Part shown: one piece after another, positions 23,041-34,964 of the stretch
Layout of the letters: the number at the start of each line of letters is the position of its first letter
Numbering within the stretch: the stretch's first letter is position 1
Assembly: GCF_029784155.1 (NCBI RefSeq)
Contig: NC_073693.1
Coordinates: 141,163,988-141,227,987, forward strand
Reading direction: 5' to 3'
DNA: 64,000 nt
Source: Uranotaenia lowii
Taxonomy: Eukaryota; Arthropoda; Insecta; Diptera; Culicidae
Made by a program: the position numbers and the translations under genes
The notes under the pieces: generated by a model
What the model saw: the letters and a program-made list of their open reading frames with translations, nothing else
Databases searched by the model: none
What the model was told of the DNA's origin: nothing

Positions 23041-25670
23041 ACGTTAGTGCCTCTCGATGCTTCCGAGAATTAGCAAGATTTTGTTCAGCAGCACTCGTCT
23101 ATAATGTCTCAGAAATCAATAAGTGGTTGAAATCGTTGGCAACTTGCCTTCACCTAAACCACCTTCTCCGACGCACCCGGTATTCTAACCGTCGAAAAAA
23201 AGCTTGCACATTGCACATACTAACCGCAGCTAAGCTACCAACCACGAGAATAATCTTTTCGACTTGCAGCTTCATGGCTTTTCGTTCCACTGCTTCAACG
23301 CTTCGAACGCTCCAAAAAGCTGTTATGGAGGCTTATCGTGGTCGAAGCCACTTAAATGAGAAGATAAATTTTCTTAAAATTTTGGTTTGTATTATGGCAT
23401 TTAGTTTTTCAATTAACTCTCCCCCTTTTCCCCGACATTCACTGTGGACATTAGCCCCGTGTTGATCACGCTTGTTCGACGACGCGTCGTCCCTGCAACG
23501 ACGCGGACGCGCCCTCGCGTAGCTGCTTCTCTGCCGGTTGCTATTCGCCCAGAACACTTGCTGATGTGCGCCAGCAGTTTTCCAGCTGGAACTGGACCTG
23601 AGGATGGCCTGCGAGCTGCTCCTCCGACCTGCGCTCGAGAACGCCACCTTTTTGCACTAGTAGTACTGCGTCCACCTTTTGACCGCATTATGCCCGGAGC
23701 TTCGACAGAGGAGCACAACAGGTGCCTATCCTCCCTTAGGATCTTCCTTTTCTGACGCACCGATGGATACGCCCTGCGGTTACCTCGGTTTGCCGTCACC
23801 TGAATAGCACAACTGGTGCTGTTTTTCTTCAGCCACTTCACGCCACCTGGCGCACTGATGAAATAGCACCGTTGGTGCTACTGCTTCCGTTTTAGGACGT
23901 CCTGTAGTAGCTGCTTCTTCCCCCTTTTCCTGCCGCTCTTCGCACGGAGCGACAATCTGCTAGCGCTGGTTGAGCTTCTTCTGCTTCTCTACTTGGATCA
24001 CCGCCTGAGGACCACCAGAGGCGTCTTCCTTCCGTCTGCGGTTGCTTGTCACCGGGAGCACCTATTGGGCACCACTGGTGGTGCTCTTCTTCAAAATTCG
24101 ATCGCTCTGGAGCACCGAAGAGGAACAACACTGCTGGTGCAAATTCTCCTTGTCGGTTGCTCTGTTCCTGAAGCACCGATGTCACTAGTCAACCCTGGAA
24201 GTTTGCCACCGAGGTCACGATAGTGATGGTAGATAGGGAAAAGTAGATGGGGGAAAAAGGGCCGCCTGCGAAAAGCCGAAATTAGTTTATTGTGGCCACG
24301 TTTTAAAATTCACATTACCTGCCTGTGCGATCCTATTGCCGTTCTTTCTTGGCTTCTACCGGACCGGAATTCCCGGCTGGGGCTACCCTATGGGCGGTAA
24401 AAAGTCGGGTTCGGTAATGCGGGCTAGGCTCTTCGCTGCAGGTGTTACCTTTTTAGGCTTGATGCCTTTTCCGTCCTCGAATGGACCGGTGCAGTGGCTG
24501 CTCGTGGCCTGGCCTGGCTATTCGCCGTGTAGTAGCTGTAATAGTACCTTCATTAGTTTACGCACGCAAAAATCTGATGGTGCAACGTACCTGTGGTTCG
24601 GATCTCCTAGGCACACTTCCCACGCGGTATTCTCCCAGGCGACAGAACTATTTTTTTCCACAACTAACTTGTGTGGTGTGGTGATCTCTCCTCACCGGAA
24701 ACGACAATGAGGTTTTCGGTGGTTTTTAGTTTTGTTTTGTTTTTTTCCGATCTCTGCACGCTGATTTTGATTCACTCACTCTTTTTACACGCGGAGTATA
24801 TATCACTTGTTTTTGGGATTTTTATTTTATTTTTTGTACACGCTTCCAAAAATCTACATGGGGATGGGTTTTTATTGAGTTAATGATGCCAATTGCCGTA
24901 TCATGTCAGTTTAGGGACTATTAACGTAAAAATAAATTCAATTGCAACAAAGCCGGAGAGCAACGTTCAGCAGCATGAGCCCAATCTGGCTCTGATGCGT
25001 TACTGAAGTTGCTGGCAACTAACCGTCGCCCAATAAATCTCCTCCAAAGTCACAGAAAAATCGTAAATACTGTAGATTGGATGAACTCATGCGTACTGAC
25101 CGCAGTGTAGCTCCACATCACGAGAGTCACCCTCTCGATAAGCAGCTTCTTTCAACCTCCAATCCTGGTTAATACTCAATCAGGAGCATTAGGACCTGCC
25201 TGACCAGTCCTGATTAAAGACCCCGAGAGATCTTCTCACGGCCGTCGGATATGAACTCAAGCTGCTAACTGCAGCAAAACTCGTGGCGGCATCGAGAGTA
25301 ACTCTCTCGAAACCTGACTGCCTGGCGACGAATTCCAGTTGCGTCTTCTGGTTGACTTGAAGCATCCCATGGCCTCTGTGCTGACGATCCCCCGCGCTCA
25401 GCACTTGCATGCTGACCACAGTGCACAAGTGAAGCATGAGAGTAACCTTCTCGGCTATTAGCACCACTCAATTCATTCAGGGTGTTGCTCCAACTAAACC
25501 TGTCCACTGGCTCCCCGTATTCAACCTCTGGTAGACCATTTCGCTGGCTGATCTCGGCGCCAGTGGTCCTCTGGCTGGCGCTCAGCAATGGTCCTCAGGC
25601 TTCTGGATGGCTCTTCTGGCGGTGCTCGACCTGGCTGGTAGCTCATGAACTTGCTGACCGCAAGGTGTCG
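23040..25670. other. Copia interior, degenerate, with palindromic words
   Basis: No RT core, integrase or Gag motif is readable. Two repeat themes stand out. One is AGCACCNNTGGTGCT-like palindromes at about 23808-23822, 23858-23872 and 24068-24095. The other is CGAGAGTNACNCTCTCG-like palindromes at about 25120, 25300 and 25438. Frames on both strands (for example 24336-24710 plus and 25189-25588 minus) are open but unrecognised. Confidence 0.5.
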
Positions 25671-25671
25671 C

Positions 25672-25912
25672 CGCCGACCGTGGCCTAGAGGATAGCGTTC
25701 AAGTCTTCTAAGCCAGAGGTCAGGAGATCGAACCCCAGTCATGCCGTATATAGTACTCTTTCTGTGGGCTGATGGTTTTAGCATTTGTAAGATGCTAGCC
25801 ATCATATCCTTGAAAGATGTACGCCTTAGAGTTAAGTAAATTAGATCTCTTTAAAGAAACATGAAGTTTTACTGGGATCCTATATGTGTGTGTTCCTTTA
25901 AAAAAAAGTATT
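25672..25912 (+). mobile_element. tRNA-derived SINE
   Basis: TGGCCTAGAGG fits the Pol III A-box consensus TRGYNNARNGG exactly, and GATCGAACCCC, about 44 bases downstream, fits a B box (GWTCRANNC). The tRNA-like head is followed by a 150-bp tail ending in TTAAAAAAAA at about 25903-25911. It is a different family from the SINE at 1.7 and 57 kb. No TSD seen. Confidence 0.75.
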
Positions 25913-26627
25913 GAGAGAACCTCTCTCACTAACTCTTTGTTCCTATTTTCCTATAACCTGTTGAAAAGGCAGGTTTCAGTTGTGAAATAGAGTTAATTTT
26001 TATTCTCATTCTTCGTCTACTTGTTACATTGTTACTTGTATCATAAGTGATAACAATTGTTTATCACTATACAATGCGATAAATACTCATTACAATCTGC
26101 CAACACTACAGTGTAACTCATGGGGGTTAGCAACCTGGTTCTTCTTGCGAACAAGAATCTTTTTCTTCTTTTCGATCCATCAATAGAAACGTTTATGGTG
26201 TTTTCCTCTCAAAGCAGAACAGAGTTGAAAAAGTCAAAATTTCAACCACAATAAGGAAACAGAATGGTTGTTGTGTAAGTGTACCATATTTCTCTAGCAT
26301 TTGACATTTAGTTCGCGTCCTAGACAGTCAAATGTCAGATTTGTTTGATGGAAATTCAATGACAAAGGATGGAGATGCGAAGATGCCATCTCCCTGGTGT
26401 AACTGCTAACCGCAGTATGAGTAGTTTCAGTTTACAGTACATCATCATCAGCAGTCATCAACAATCATTCAATAGCGAATTAACCAAAGCATGTGGAGAA
26501 CCAAGCAAGTGGCAGATCAGGATGATCAATTCCGAATTCCACAGGAGGATCCGAAACAAAACGGCGAGTTTCATCAAACATAATCTAGAAATCTGCGAAT
26601 TGCTGGATTCTGTAATTGAAAAAATAG

Positions 26628-27950
26628 ATGCCAAAAATCGTAGGTGGACTCTTTCTAGACCTTAAGAAGGCCTTCGACACTCTTAATCATGATACATTAT
26701 CGAAAAAATTGGAGTATTATGGCATAAGAGGCCTAGCCAACAATTTTATACGCAGCTACTTGGCTAACAGGAAACAATTTGTCATCTTAGGTGAAGACAA
26801 GAGCTCTCTAGAGAGCTTGGAAGTTGGTTTCCCACAAGGCAGCAATATAGGGCCTTTAATATTTTTACTATACATCAATGATCACAGCAAATTACCGCTG
26901 CGTGGTATACCTCGTCCATTTGCTGATGATACAGCCTTATTTTATCCTGAAAACTGTCCAAATGCTGTTATAACTAACATGGAAGAAGATTTAAAACTCC
27001 CTCACAAATATTTTTCAGCTAACCTGCTGACCCTCAATCTTGCTAAAACGAAGTACATGATTTTTCACTCTGCGAAGAAAAAAAATCGAACTTAATTGCG
27101 ATCTCAATCTATCCAATACAACTATAGAGAGAGTTACCAACTTTAAATATCTAAGAATAATTCTAGACGAAACGCTGTCATGGCTCTGCCACATTGATCA
27201 ACAAAAAACAATTTCATCCCTGAGCGAAGCCTTATGGATTTTACTCAAATTTTATTTTGATTTTGTACACCCGTTTATACTATTTAATAGCTATTTGAGA
27301 CAGAGCGTCGTTATCCCTTGTTTCTCGTCTACAAACCCTTCAAAACCTTTGTCTGAAAACCATATTCAATTTTCCTTTTCTCTATCCAACCAACCTAATT
27401 TATTCTAATCGCTCTCACAATGGGCCTTATTCTGCGACGCGAGTGACGTGACTCACGAAATTTCACTTCTTCGTCCTGACCCCAGAAAATGCTTCAGCAA
27501 AGAAATTTCTGTATCGATGAGTTCTGAAGACCAATATCAGCTCATCCAAACGAAAATTTCGAGACTAGAGAGACTTATTAAGCCAGCAAAACGATATGAA
27601 ATTTCGTGAGTCACGTCACTCGCGTCGCAGAATAAGCCCCAATATATATAACCTCTCTCCATACTTTGTGATCTTCAAACTATAACCTATGTTTCTAATA
27701 ACTTAATCTCTTCAAACAATAACCAAAACATAAGATTCAATGCGGGTTTGCTATATCACAATTCTCGTCAATCTCACCGCTTGATGCACAGTACAAGTTC
27801 AACTAGTTTTGGTCTGCGTCGAATTTCATTCATTGGGCCAAAAAAAAAAAAAAATCAACAGCCTTCCTGAAGAAATTAAAAACAGTTACAACAGAAATGT
27901 TTTTAAGACGAAACTTAAGCAGTACTTCAAAGATTACCTAATCCAATGAT
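26628..27950 (+). pseudogene. CR1-like LINE, RT middle to C-terminus
   Basis: The first frame (26628-27095) begins mid-RT: FLDLKKAFDTLNHDTLSKKL, YYGIRG, GFPQGSNIGPLIFLLYINDH, the catalytic PFADDTALFY, then LNLAKTKYMIFHS. A frameshift near 27090 leads to ERVTNFKYL and LDETLSW. Beyond the MITE at 27422 it continues IYNLSPYFVIFKL and, after damage, LPEEIKNSYNRNVFKTKLKQ, YFKDYLIQ-stop at about 27947, the typical C-terminal end of CR1-type ORF2. The 5' part is missing; the fragment abuts the copia element. Dead by frameshifts, truncation and insertion. Confidence 0.82.
27422..27640. mobile_element. 219-bp MITE, PIF/Harbinger-like
   Basis: Terminal inverted repeats of 44 bp with a single mismatch begin GGGCCTTATTCTGCGACGCG (left) and GGGGCTTATTCTGCGACGCG (right, reversed). 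AAT lies outside both ends, a 3-bp TSD, and removing one copy plus the element restores the reading SHN-IYN of the LINE. A GGG start with a 3-bp TSD points to PIF/Harbinger. High arm identity suggests youth. Confidence 0.85.
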
Positions 27951-28048
27951 CAACCAACCACTTATTTCAGTCCTTTTTTTTAATTTTCTTAGCGATAAAT
28001 TTAATTTAAATCATGTAGTTTTAGTCGTATTTTTTGTTACTCTTTTTA

Positions 28049-30592
28049 TCTGTATATATAAAAATGAATGTTTGTCTGTCTGTCTGTTCCCTATAAACTC
28101 GGAAACTACTGAACCGATCATCGTCAAAATTGGCATCTGAGGGTTTTTGAGGCCGGGGATGGTTTCTGTAATAGTCAAAACTCCATCCGATTTAAGGGAG
28201 TGGAGGCTTCCATACAAAGTTTGTAGTTTTTCGGAACAAATTAAAGTCATGACATCCATTTTCTCGAGATTTTTTCTTCCTTTGGGCGGTTTGTTTTTCG
28301 TCTCCAAGGTCGAGGCGTCGCGAGCCAACGTCGCAAAAGGATAGTAACCATGGCATAGCATACTGATCAGTGGGAATATTTTGGCGCGTATTTCTCAACC
28401 AAGCATATTTTCAATGCAAGGGGTGGCGATATGAAGCCTTGATGTGATTTTTTTTCTACTTGATTCCTAGCTCATTTGTACATCACATGGTTATGAATGA
28501 CGTCTAGATGAGTCCCAGGTTGACATTTTGCCGATCGAATAAAACATATACCTACCTACATTTTTTTTGCCAAAATCTGAAATTGAAAAGTCATGGCATC
28601 CATTTTTAGAGATTTTCTTTTATTTGAGGGGTTTGTTTTTCGTCTCTATGGTCAAGCAAACGTCGTCGCAAGTGGATAGTAACTAAAGCATACTGTTCAT
28701 TGATCACTGGAAAAATTTAACAATCAGGCGCCTGTTTCTCAACCAGGTACCTATGCACGTGGGGGCGATATGCAACCTTGATGTGTTTTTTTCTTGCTTA
28801 ATTGCACTTGGTAATAAATGACGCCTAGATGTGACACGGATTGGTATTTTATCAATCGAATCATAACCAATTGAAAGATTCGCAAAAATACTTCCATATT
28901 TAGTTCGTGTTAATGTAGGTAGCATTCGACTTTTCGTTCAAGGAACATTAGAACATGTTCAAACGTTCAACTTTTTCTGTTAAAAAAGAATTATGTTTTC
29001 TTCTAGAAATTGTTACTTCGGCCCAAAAACACAACTGAAACGAATTTAGAAATGAAACTGGGATCTTTTTATTTTAAATAATTCTGAAAAAACCATCGTA
29101 CTTTTTTATTACATACTAATTCAAGTACGTACTTAACATGAAAAGTGTTTTTGTTTTACATGGCTGCATAAAAGAGACTATTGATCCGCTTCGTTTTTGA
29201 AAAGCGAGACTATAGAACTGATATTCAACTTAACGCAAAAATTTTATGAGAAATTTTAGTATACCCTTAAAGTGTTAAAACAATATTCCCTCCTGTCAAC
29301 TTACACGGTGGGGCAAGGGCAAACGTCGAACTTTTAAGAAATTCATCTTCAAAATGATTCAATATGTTGGAAAGACCAGAAGGAGTATTCCGAATGTTGA
29401 AACTGAAGCGGATATTGAAAATTCTTAAATGTCTTTGTAAATGAAGGTCATTCCTTTTGATCAGCATTCGTTAAAAGTGAAGTAAAAACATAAATTTATA
29501 CTGCAGGAATACTGCAGATATATCAGTAAAACTTGATAGAACAAAAAACAGGAATACGTATGAAATCCATTTTAAAGCCATTACTCTGACGCATCTGTAA
29601 ATAAGCTTTACATTAGCACTTGCTCCAATATACGGGACAAATGTAAACTTAAAAGTTTGTTTTTGCAACATTTTTGAATATTTAACTTTCTCCACCTAAT
29701 TTTTTTTATTAAATATGTATTTATATTTTTTGCCGTAGTAAATTTATCAAAAAGAAAAAGAAATTTTCACTGTATTTAACACATAACTAATTTAATATAT
29801 TTTTCATTACCATGATAAGTGCTGTTTGGGAAAACTTCAAGCTATAATGTCTCATGTCCACGAGTTTGGAATATGGCAAAACATTTTTTTAACATCATTT
29901 TGGCGCGAAAAGGATAGATATTCAAACTGCTTCGTAGGCGAGGATGGTGAAAAAAGCTGTTTGAAAATGGTTCTTAAAAATCCTTTTCATCGTTTTGTTT
30001 CATATTTCTATAGCTTATTTTTTCAACTCCGAAAAATACTCCATTTAAAGCTTTTCATTAGCTGCAAGTGCTATTAATACAGATTATTAGAAATATACTC
30101 AAAAAACTGTCTCGATTCACGCTATTCATCGATTTAAAAAAATTTCTCTCAATAAAGTACAATTTGCAATAAATTCCAATATGCGAATCATTTTCTTTCA
30201 ATTAGTATTATGTAAACTCGAGCCGGCTAAATTTGCCTACCTTCTTCAAGCAGTGTGGGACAAAATTGGAAAAGATGGGGGAGCTCCCATGTAAATTTTA
30301 GATAAAGAGCTTTTCAAAGAAGGGACCATATTTAAAAAGGTTTTTTTGGGTACAGAGTACAAATTTCAGATCTTGAAAAACGAGTTTAGAGATCAAGTTT
30401 CAGTAAATAATATATACCATCTTTGAATTGCAATTCAGAACTACAGCTGCAGCTCTCATTTCAAAGTTTTTGGTTCTGAAGTATGATGAGGTTTGATTTA
30501 AATAAAAGGCTCTCTGAAAGCTAAATTTGAATAAATTTTTACAAATTACATTTATTTTCGGAAGGTGTTGCAAAGCACAACGGGTCAGCTAG
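28049..30592. mobile_element. Helitron-like non-autonomous element
   Basis: It starts TCTGTATATATAAAAATGAA followed by TGTTTGTCTGTCTGTCTG, and ends AACGGGTCAGCTAG. TC at the 5' end, CTAG at the 3' end, and insertion between A (28048) and T (30593) meet the Helitron rules; there are no terminal inverted repeats or TSD. I recall insect repeats that begin and end this way. No replicase or helicase is present. An internal 345-bp direct duplication is listed separately. The last hairpin expected before CTAG is not clear, so the class is tentative. Confidence 0.5.
28243..28870. repeat. Direct duplication of about 300 bp at a 345-bp period
   Basis: AAAGTCATGACATCCATTTT at 28243 recurs as AAAGTCATGGCATCCATTTT at 28588. 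Later words also match in order: GGTTTGTTTTTCGTCTC, GGATAGTAAC, TTTCTCAACCA, GATGTG, ATGACGYCTAGATG, and an ATCGAATMA near both ends. The copies are perhaps 75-80% alike by eye. Confidence 0.8.
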
Positions 30593-30774
30593 TATATAAA
30601 TAAACGTTAAAGTAAAGTTAAACCGTTTATACGTTCAAAATTTGGTCAATATCAATTTGACGTATTTCTTTCAATTTTGCATTTAATGAACCTGAACACC
30701 TCTCATTCTGAAGGTGTGTGTGTGTAGAATGTTGCTCCTATTTTGATTTTGGAATTCACTCTTCAGTTGTCAAA

Positions 30775-32495
30775 ATGCCGTCCAAGGAAGAAGAGCAGCG
30801 TATAAAAATTTTGCCCGCGCATCGCGAAAAATCCGAGCTACTCACACGCAAGCTGGCAAAATCGCTAAAAGTTGCCAAATCAACCGTTACAAATGTAATT
30901 AAAGTGTTTGGGGAACGTTGGTCGACAGCCTGGAAGTCTGGATCGGGGGGAAATCGAAAACCGGAAGCCGCTGAGGCGACAAAGAGAGTTGCCGGTAGTT
31001 TCAAGCGAAACCCTAACCTCTGTCTCCGAGATGCCGCAAATAATCTGGTTTATCGTCTACAACCGTGCATCGAGCCAAAAAACGAGCCGGACTATCGACT
31101 TACAAGAAGGTAGTGACTCCAAATCGCGATGATAAACAAAATACGACGGCCGGATCCCGGAGGCTGTACACGACGATGCTGACGAAGTTTGACTGCGTGG
31201 TAATGGACGACGAAACCTACGTCAAAGCCGACTACAAGCAACTTCCGGGACAGGAGTTTTATACGGCAAAAGGAAGGGGAAAGGTAGCAGATATTTTCAA
31301 GCAGTGTTCCGAAAATCACTCAATTCTCATGAGAGACACTGAAACGTTTTCAACAGCGAAAGCAAAACCTAAATTGTCGGTTGGTTTATCTCCCAGCGGG
31401 GCAAAGATTGTGTTCGACAGCGCTGCTCCGAGAACCAAAGAAATAAAATTTGAAAGAGAGACGTTTCTTCTCCTGTTGGAATTCTCAACTGAGTGAGGAG
31501 CTACCTGATTTTCAGTTTCTTCTTTCAGTCAATAACTTTTCTTGCTCAATCACTCACTCACTCACTCGTTTACTGATCGATGATCGAATGCTGTCTGCCT
31601 GATACATCTTGCTTTGTTGTTGCTGTTGTTGGGGAGGATCAAAATAGCCATTCAAATACGCAGGCAGTATGTATGAACATATGTATCTGCCGCTTTGCCA
31701 GAAAGTACGCAGGCAGTATGAACCGATGCAAGGCCGCATTGATCGAGTTTGAGTGAGTGAGTGAGTGGATTTTCGAATTGGATCTTGTATCAGTCAGTGT
31801 CTCAATCACTTCTTATACATCAGGTAGTGAGCTTGAGAGATCGACTTAAATGTGAATCCGTTCTCGCTTTTGAATCTTGTTCACATTGACTTCGCATTGT
31901 CGCTCTGCCGAATCTCTAGGGAACAACAGGCAGCAGCAATCGGCTTTGAATGTTTCCAACTAGAAACCTATCATGAGCGTTTCTTCCGAGTGATTTTCGG
32001 AACACTGTTTTCAAGCACATGAAACTGTCAAAGTTCGCGAAGAAATATCTGGTTTGGCAAGCCATCTGTACCTGTGGCTTGAAAAGCAGCATTTTCATAG
32101 CTTCCGGGACTATCAAACTGGAAATTTACGTGAAAGAGTGTTTGAATGAACGTCTGCTGCCTTTCCTGAAGAAACACGGTTGTTCTGTACTGCTTTGGCC
32201 GGATTTGGCATCTTGCCATTACGGTAAAAAGGCCATGGAGTGGTACGCCGCCAACAACGTGCAGGTGGTTCCCAAGAACAAGAACCCTCCCAACACGCCA
32301 GAGCTCCGCTTAATTGAGAAATACTGGGCTATTGTCAAGAGGAACCTAAACCAAAAGAAACTGCTAAGGACGAGCAGCAGTTCAAGGCAAACTGGCTTTT
32401 TGCGGCGAGAAGGTGGATAAGGTGGCTGTACAAAATCTGATGGCAGGGGTTAAGCGTAAGGCCCGGCAATTCGGATTTGGAAAAGCGGAAGCCTA
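30775..32495 (+). pseudogene. DD37E transposase, copy 1, interrupted
   Basis: Starts MPSKEEEQRIKILPAHREKS with a helix-turn-helix stretch (LAKSLKVAKSTVTNVIKVF) and a second one (LRDAANN...TVHRAKKRAGL). The first catalytic Asp is in VVMDDETYVKADY at about 31200. After the hAT MITE it resumes with KLSKFAKKYLVWQAICTCGL, WPDLASCHYGKKAMEWYAAN and LRLIEKYWAIVKR. Exactly 37 residues lie between the Asp of PDLAS and the Glu of IEKYW. Damage: loss of reading frame at about 31060 and near 32380, a short deletion after 31140 (shorter than copy 2), and the insertion. It would cut and paste its own element when intact. Confidence 0.9.
31302..32007. mobile_element. hAT MITE, TSD TTTTCAAG, family X
   Basis: Both ends are CAGTGTTCCGAAAATCACTC (20 of 20), flanked by TTTTCAAG (31294-31301 and 32008-32015). 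706 bp, non-coding. Contains inverted CACTCACTCACTC and GTGAGTGAGTGAG stretches around 31545-31565 and 31750-31767. A second member lies at 37848-38543. Confidence 0.93.
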
Positions 32496-32623
32496 ACTGA
32501 ATATTTTTCCGAAATTTTATACTAATTAAACTTGAATAAGAAATTTAATTTGATTTTTTAAATAAACGATTTCACCGATTTACACTCGTTTTCCCTTGAC
32601 CAAATTTTGACCGTATCACCCTT

Positions 32624-34940
32624 TGATTTGTTGTAAGCTGTATTCCTTTTAAAGTTTTTGCATGAGATGTGAAACAACCTCATAAAATGGAAAAAATACG
32701 TTGGTTTTTTAGATCAAATGTCTCAACAAAAAAAAGAGTACATTTGGTAAAATTTCACAAAAAGAAGAGTACGCCCAATTCTCGATCGAAAAAGAGTACA
32801 TGTTCTCTTGAAAGAGTACGTATGGTATCCCTTTTCGAGACCTCCGATCGATTTTTCACCTGAATAGTGCTTTTGATAGCGAAGAGTCTGGCAATATTTC
32901 ATAGATCTCGATTTTTTTTTTCTTGGAATCGTTATAAAAATACACTGTGGCATAACTATGTTTGGTTGTTGTTCAATCAAAAAGCATGCGGTGAAAGGAA
33001 ATTTTAAACTAATTCTTGAAAAATTATTATGTGTTGGCCTTACTAGGAGACAAGGGATTAAATTTTCACAAGGAAACTAATTTTTTCGACGTTTTCAAAA
33101 CATTTTAATTTCAGATTTTCCAGAAAGAACCTTTTTGATGGACAGATTCATTTTAAGTGAAATAAGTATACCTACTGATACTTTTGAGATTCACCAGTAG
33201 GACACGTCATAGGATGCATAATTCATAAACACATGTTACGATCCTGCTCATAACCACTACTTCAACGCTTTTTCCTATATCTCTAAAAGGTCATGTATGG
33301 TTTTTCGGCGCGAGTGTTGCACTTTACATGCACACCTAATAAACCCAACCATTATATGGTTAACTTGGCCGAAAATTGAATAATTCCTGCAAATGATGGA
33401 CAATGACTGCAAAAAATCACCATATCCGAATCAGCATTCCATTCATTCGAAGGCGACGACGACGACGACGGCGATAGAAAACGAGCTCAAGAGAGACCAG
33501 TCCGAAACAATGTTGATGAGGTACTAAATTAGTTTTAGGTGATTACGACCATTCCAGCTTCAGCTGGGCAGCCAGTGCAGATAAACAGTTTTATGTAAGA
33601 CTGACTGCTGAAAAGAGCATTCCTCCGATATAGCATTTCGTCCGTCCTTACAAAACAACAGCGATGATGAACTCTGTCCGCATCGAGTAGAGCTGAGCTG
33701 AGACTGGAGAGTGCAATCAATTCGAGTGCAAACAACTTTCGGTCGATTGGTTTCATTCAGCACAAACGACAGCAGCAGCCGGGCGCTAAAGCCAAAAATA
33801 GGAGGTTAGTGTGGCGCGAAATTGAAAGGAAAGGCAGGCAACTTACTGGCTGACTGACTGACTGACTCACTGAAAATTGCGCGGTAAATGGTGAAAAATT
33901 GACAAGCAAAATAGTGATCAATGGCTTCGGTTTTGAGTGAGAGTGTAAAATAAAACCGCGCGATCCTCCTCCGAAACCATCCCGGTGGTGGCTCCAGACA
34001 AGCGCCCAATGATCGATCTTTCGCGAGAACGCCTCATCTTCGAAGGAAAATGTGTGGACACAACATGATCGAAAATTTGAGCGATCAATCGAGCAGCCTT
34101 CGATCCCATTCATTTGCGCTGCTGAAAAATGTATGCCTGTACAAAGTACATAGGCAGTACTAAACACCAACAAATGGAGGACTTTGTGAGGGTGCTAATT
34201 CAAAAAGTGCTACCCAGCTTTCGGGTTATATAATTATTGTAGAATATGAATACGGATGAAATAATGATGAAATAAGCATGTTTGTCGGTGGTGGGCAAGC
34301 TATCTCAAATTGAAATAAAACCTTGCAGTTTTGTGATATTTGTTTGAGTTTTTCATCACTTCCTAATAAAACATCGGGTCTTTGAATCCTTCAAATTTGA
34401 ACTTTTTCTCTCAAAAACGCTTTCGTGAAGAATACCCACCACCAGTGAGATCACTTCTCAATGAACACATTAGGCTCGATCATAAATATCTTCTTTCCTG
34501 CCCGGGGCACGCATCGGATCAATGTCGATATAGCATCCGCCGATTTATTGGCAGGGTTGGAATGGAACACACCCGGAATCTTCTCGTTATTGGCGCGCTT
34601 GTTATTGGGAAGCGGCGGCGGCGGACATGATTTCAATATTTTTGGCAAGCCTCTCTCCGGCTGAAGAGCGCATCATCTGCCCCGGGATTAGGCACGAATC
34701 GGTCTTGGAAATGGCTTTGGTTGCGATTATGTTACAACAGATTTAATTATTACGATGGCACACATCGGTCCCACACACGCACGGGTGATGAGTGGTTTGG
34801 TTTGCAACAAATCGCCCGGTATGCAAAAAATACGATTGGGTCAGGGTTCCTTTCTTAATTCTCATAAAATTTCATTGTTATTATTATATTGTTTGAAATT
34901 CAAGCAAGCAAAAAACGTTAAAAAACTAGATCCCATATAT
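32624..34940. other. Unrecognised, partly GC-balanced DNA
   Basis: No gene or element recognised. 33440-34180 and 34450-34760 are less AT-rich, contain short GAC and GACT runs (33450-33475, 33852-33870) and open frames on both strands without a recognisable domain. It resembles unique intergenic DNA. Confidence 0.5.
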
Positions 34941-34964
34941 CGTCTACAATTTCAAACGTTTAAA

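Larger units (their letters stand above)
22331..26579 (-). mobile_element. Deleted copia-type LTR retrotransposon
   Basis: Orientation is minus. The 3' LTR spans about 22331-22594 and begins TGTTGAAAC, immediately preceded on the minus strand by a polypurine tract GAGGGAAGG (22595-22603). The putative 5' LTR spans about 26098-26579; the two share a clearly homologous 140-180 bp core (about 22415-22593 and 26440-26582, including GAATTCCACAGGAGGATCC) and similar ends near GTAGTGTTGGCA. The 5' LTR is about 480 bp, the 3' about 264 bp, so they have diverged by deletion. The interior (3.5 kb) keeps only the RNase H end of Pol. No matching TSD and no convincing primer binding site were found. Confidence 0.75.
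30621..32623 (+). mobile_element. DD37E mariner copy 1
   Basis: The right end reversed reads AAGGGTGATACGGTCAAAAT followed by TTGGTCAAGG; the left end is a mutated AACCGTTTATACGTTCAAAA followed by TTTGGTCAA. TA precedes the left end and TG (from TA) follows the right. Subtracting the hAT MITE at 31302 leaves 1289 bp, the usual size for the group. Confidence 0.88.

Noticed and set aside
24336..24710. 124-codon plus-strand frame with hydrophobic residues
   Set aside because: No known domain, lies inside the copia interior on the opposite strand, and neighbouring frames are equally open.
34461..34664. 67-codon frame with a glycine run
   Set aside because: No recognisable domain, no splice or start context, and similar frames occur on the other strand.
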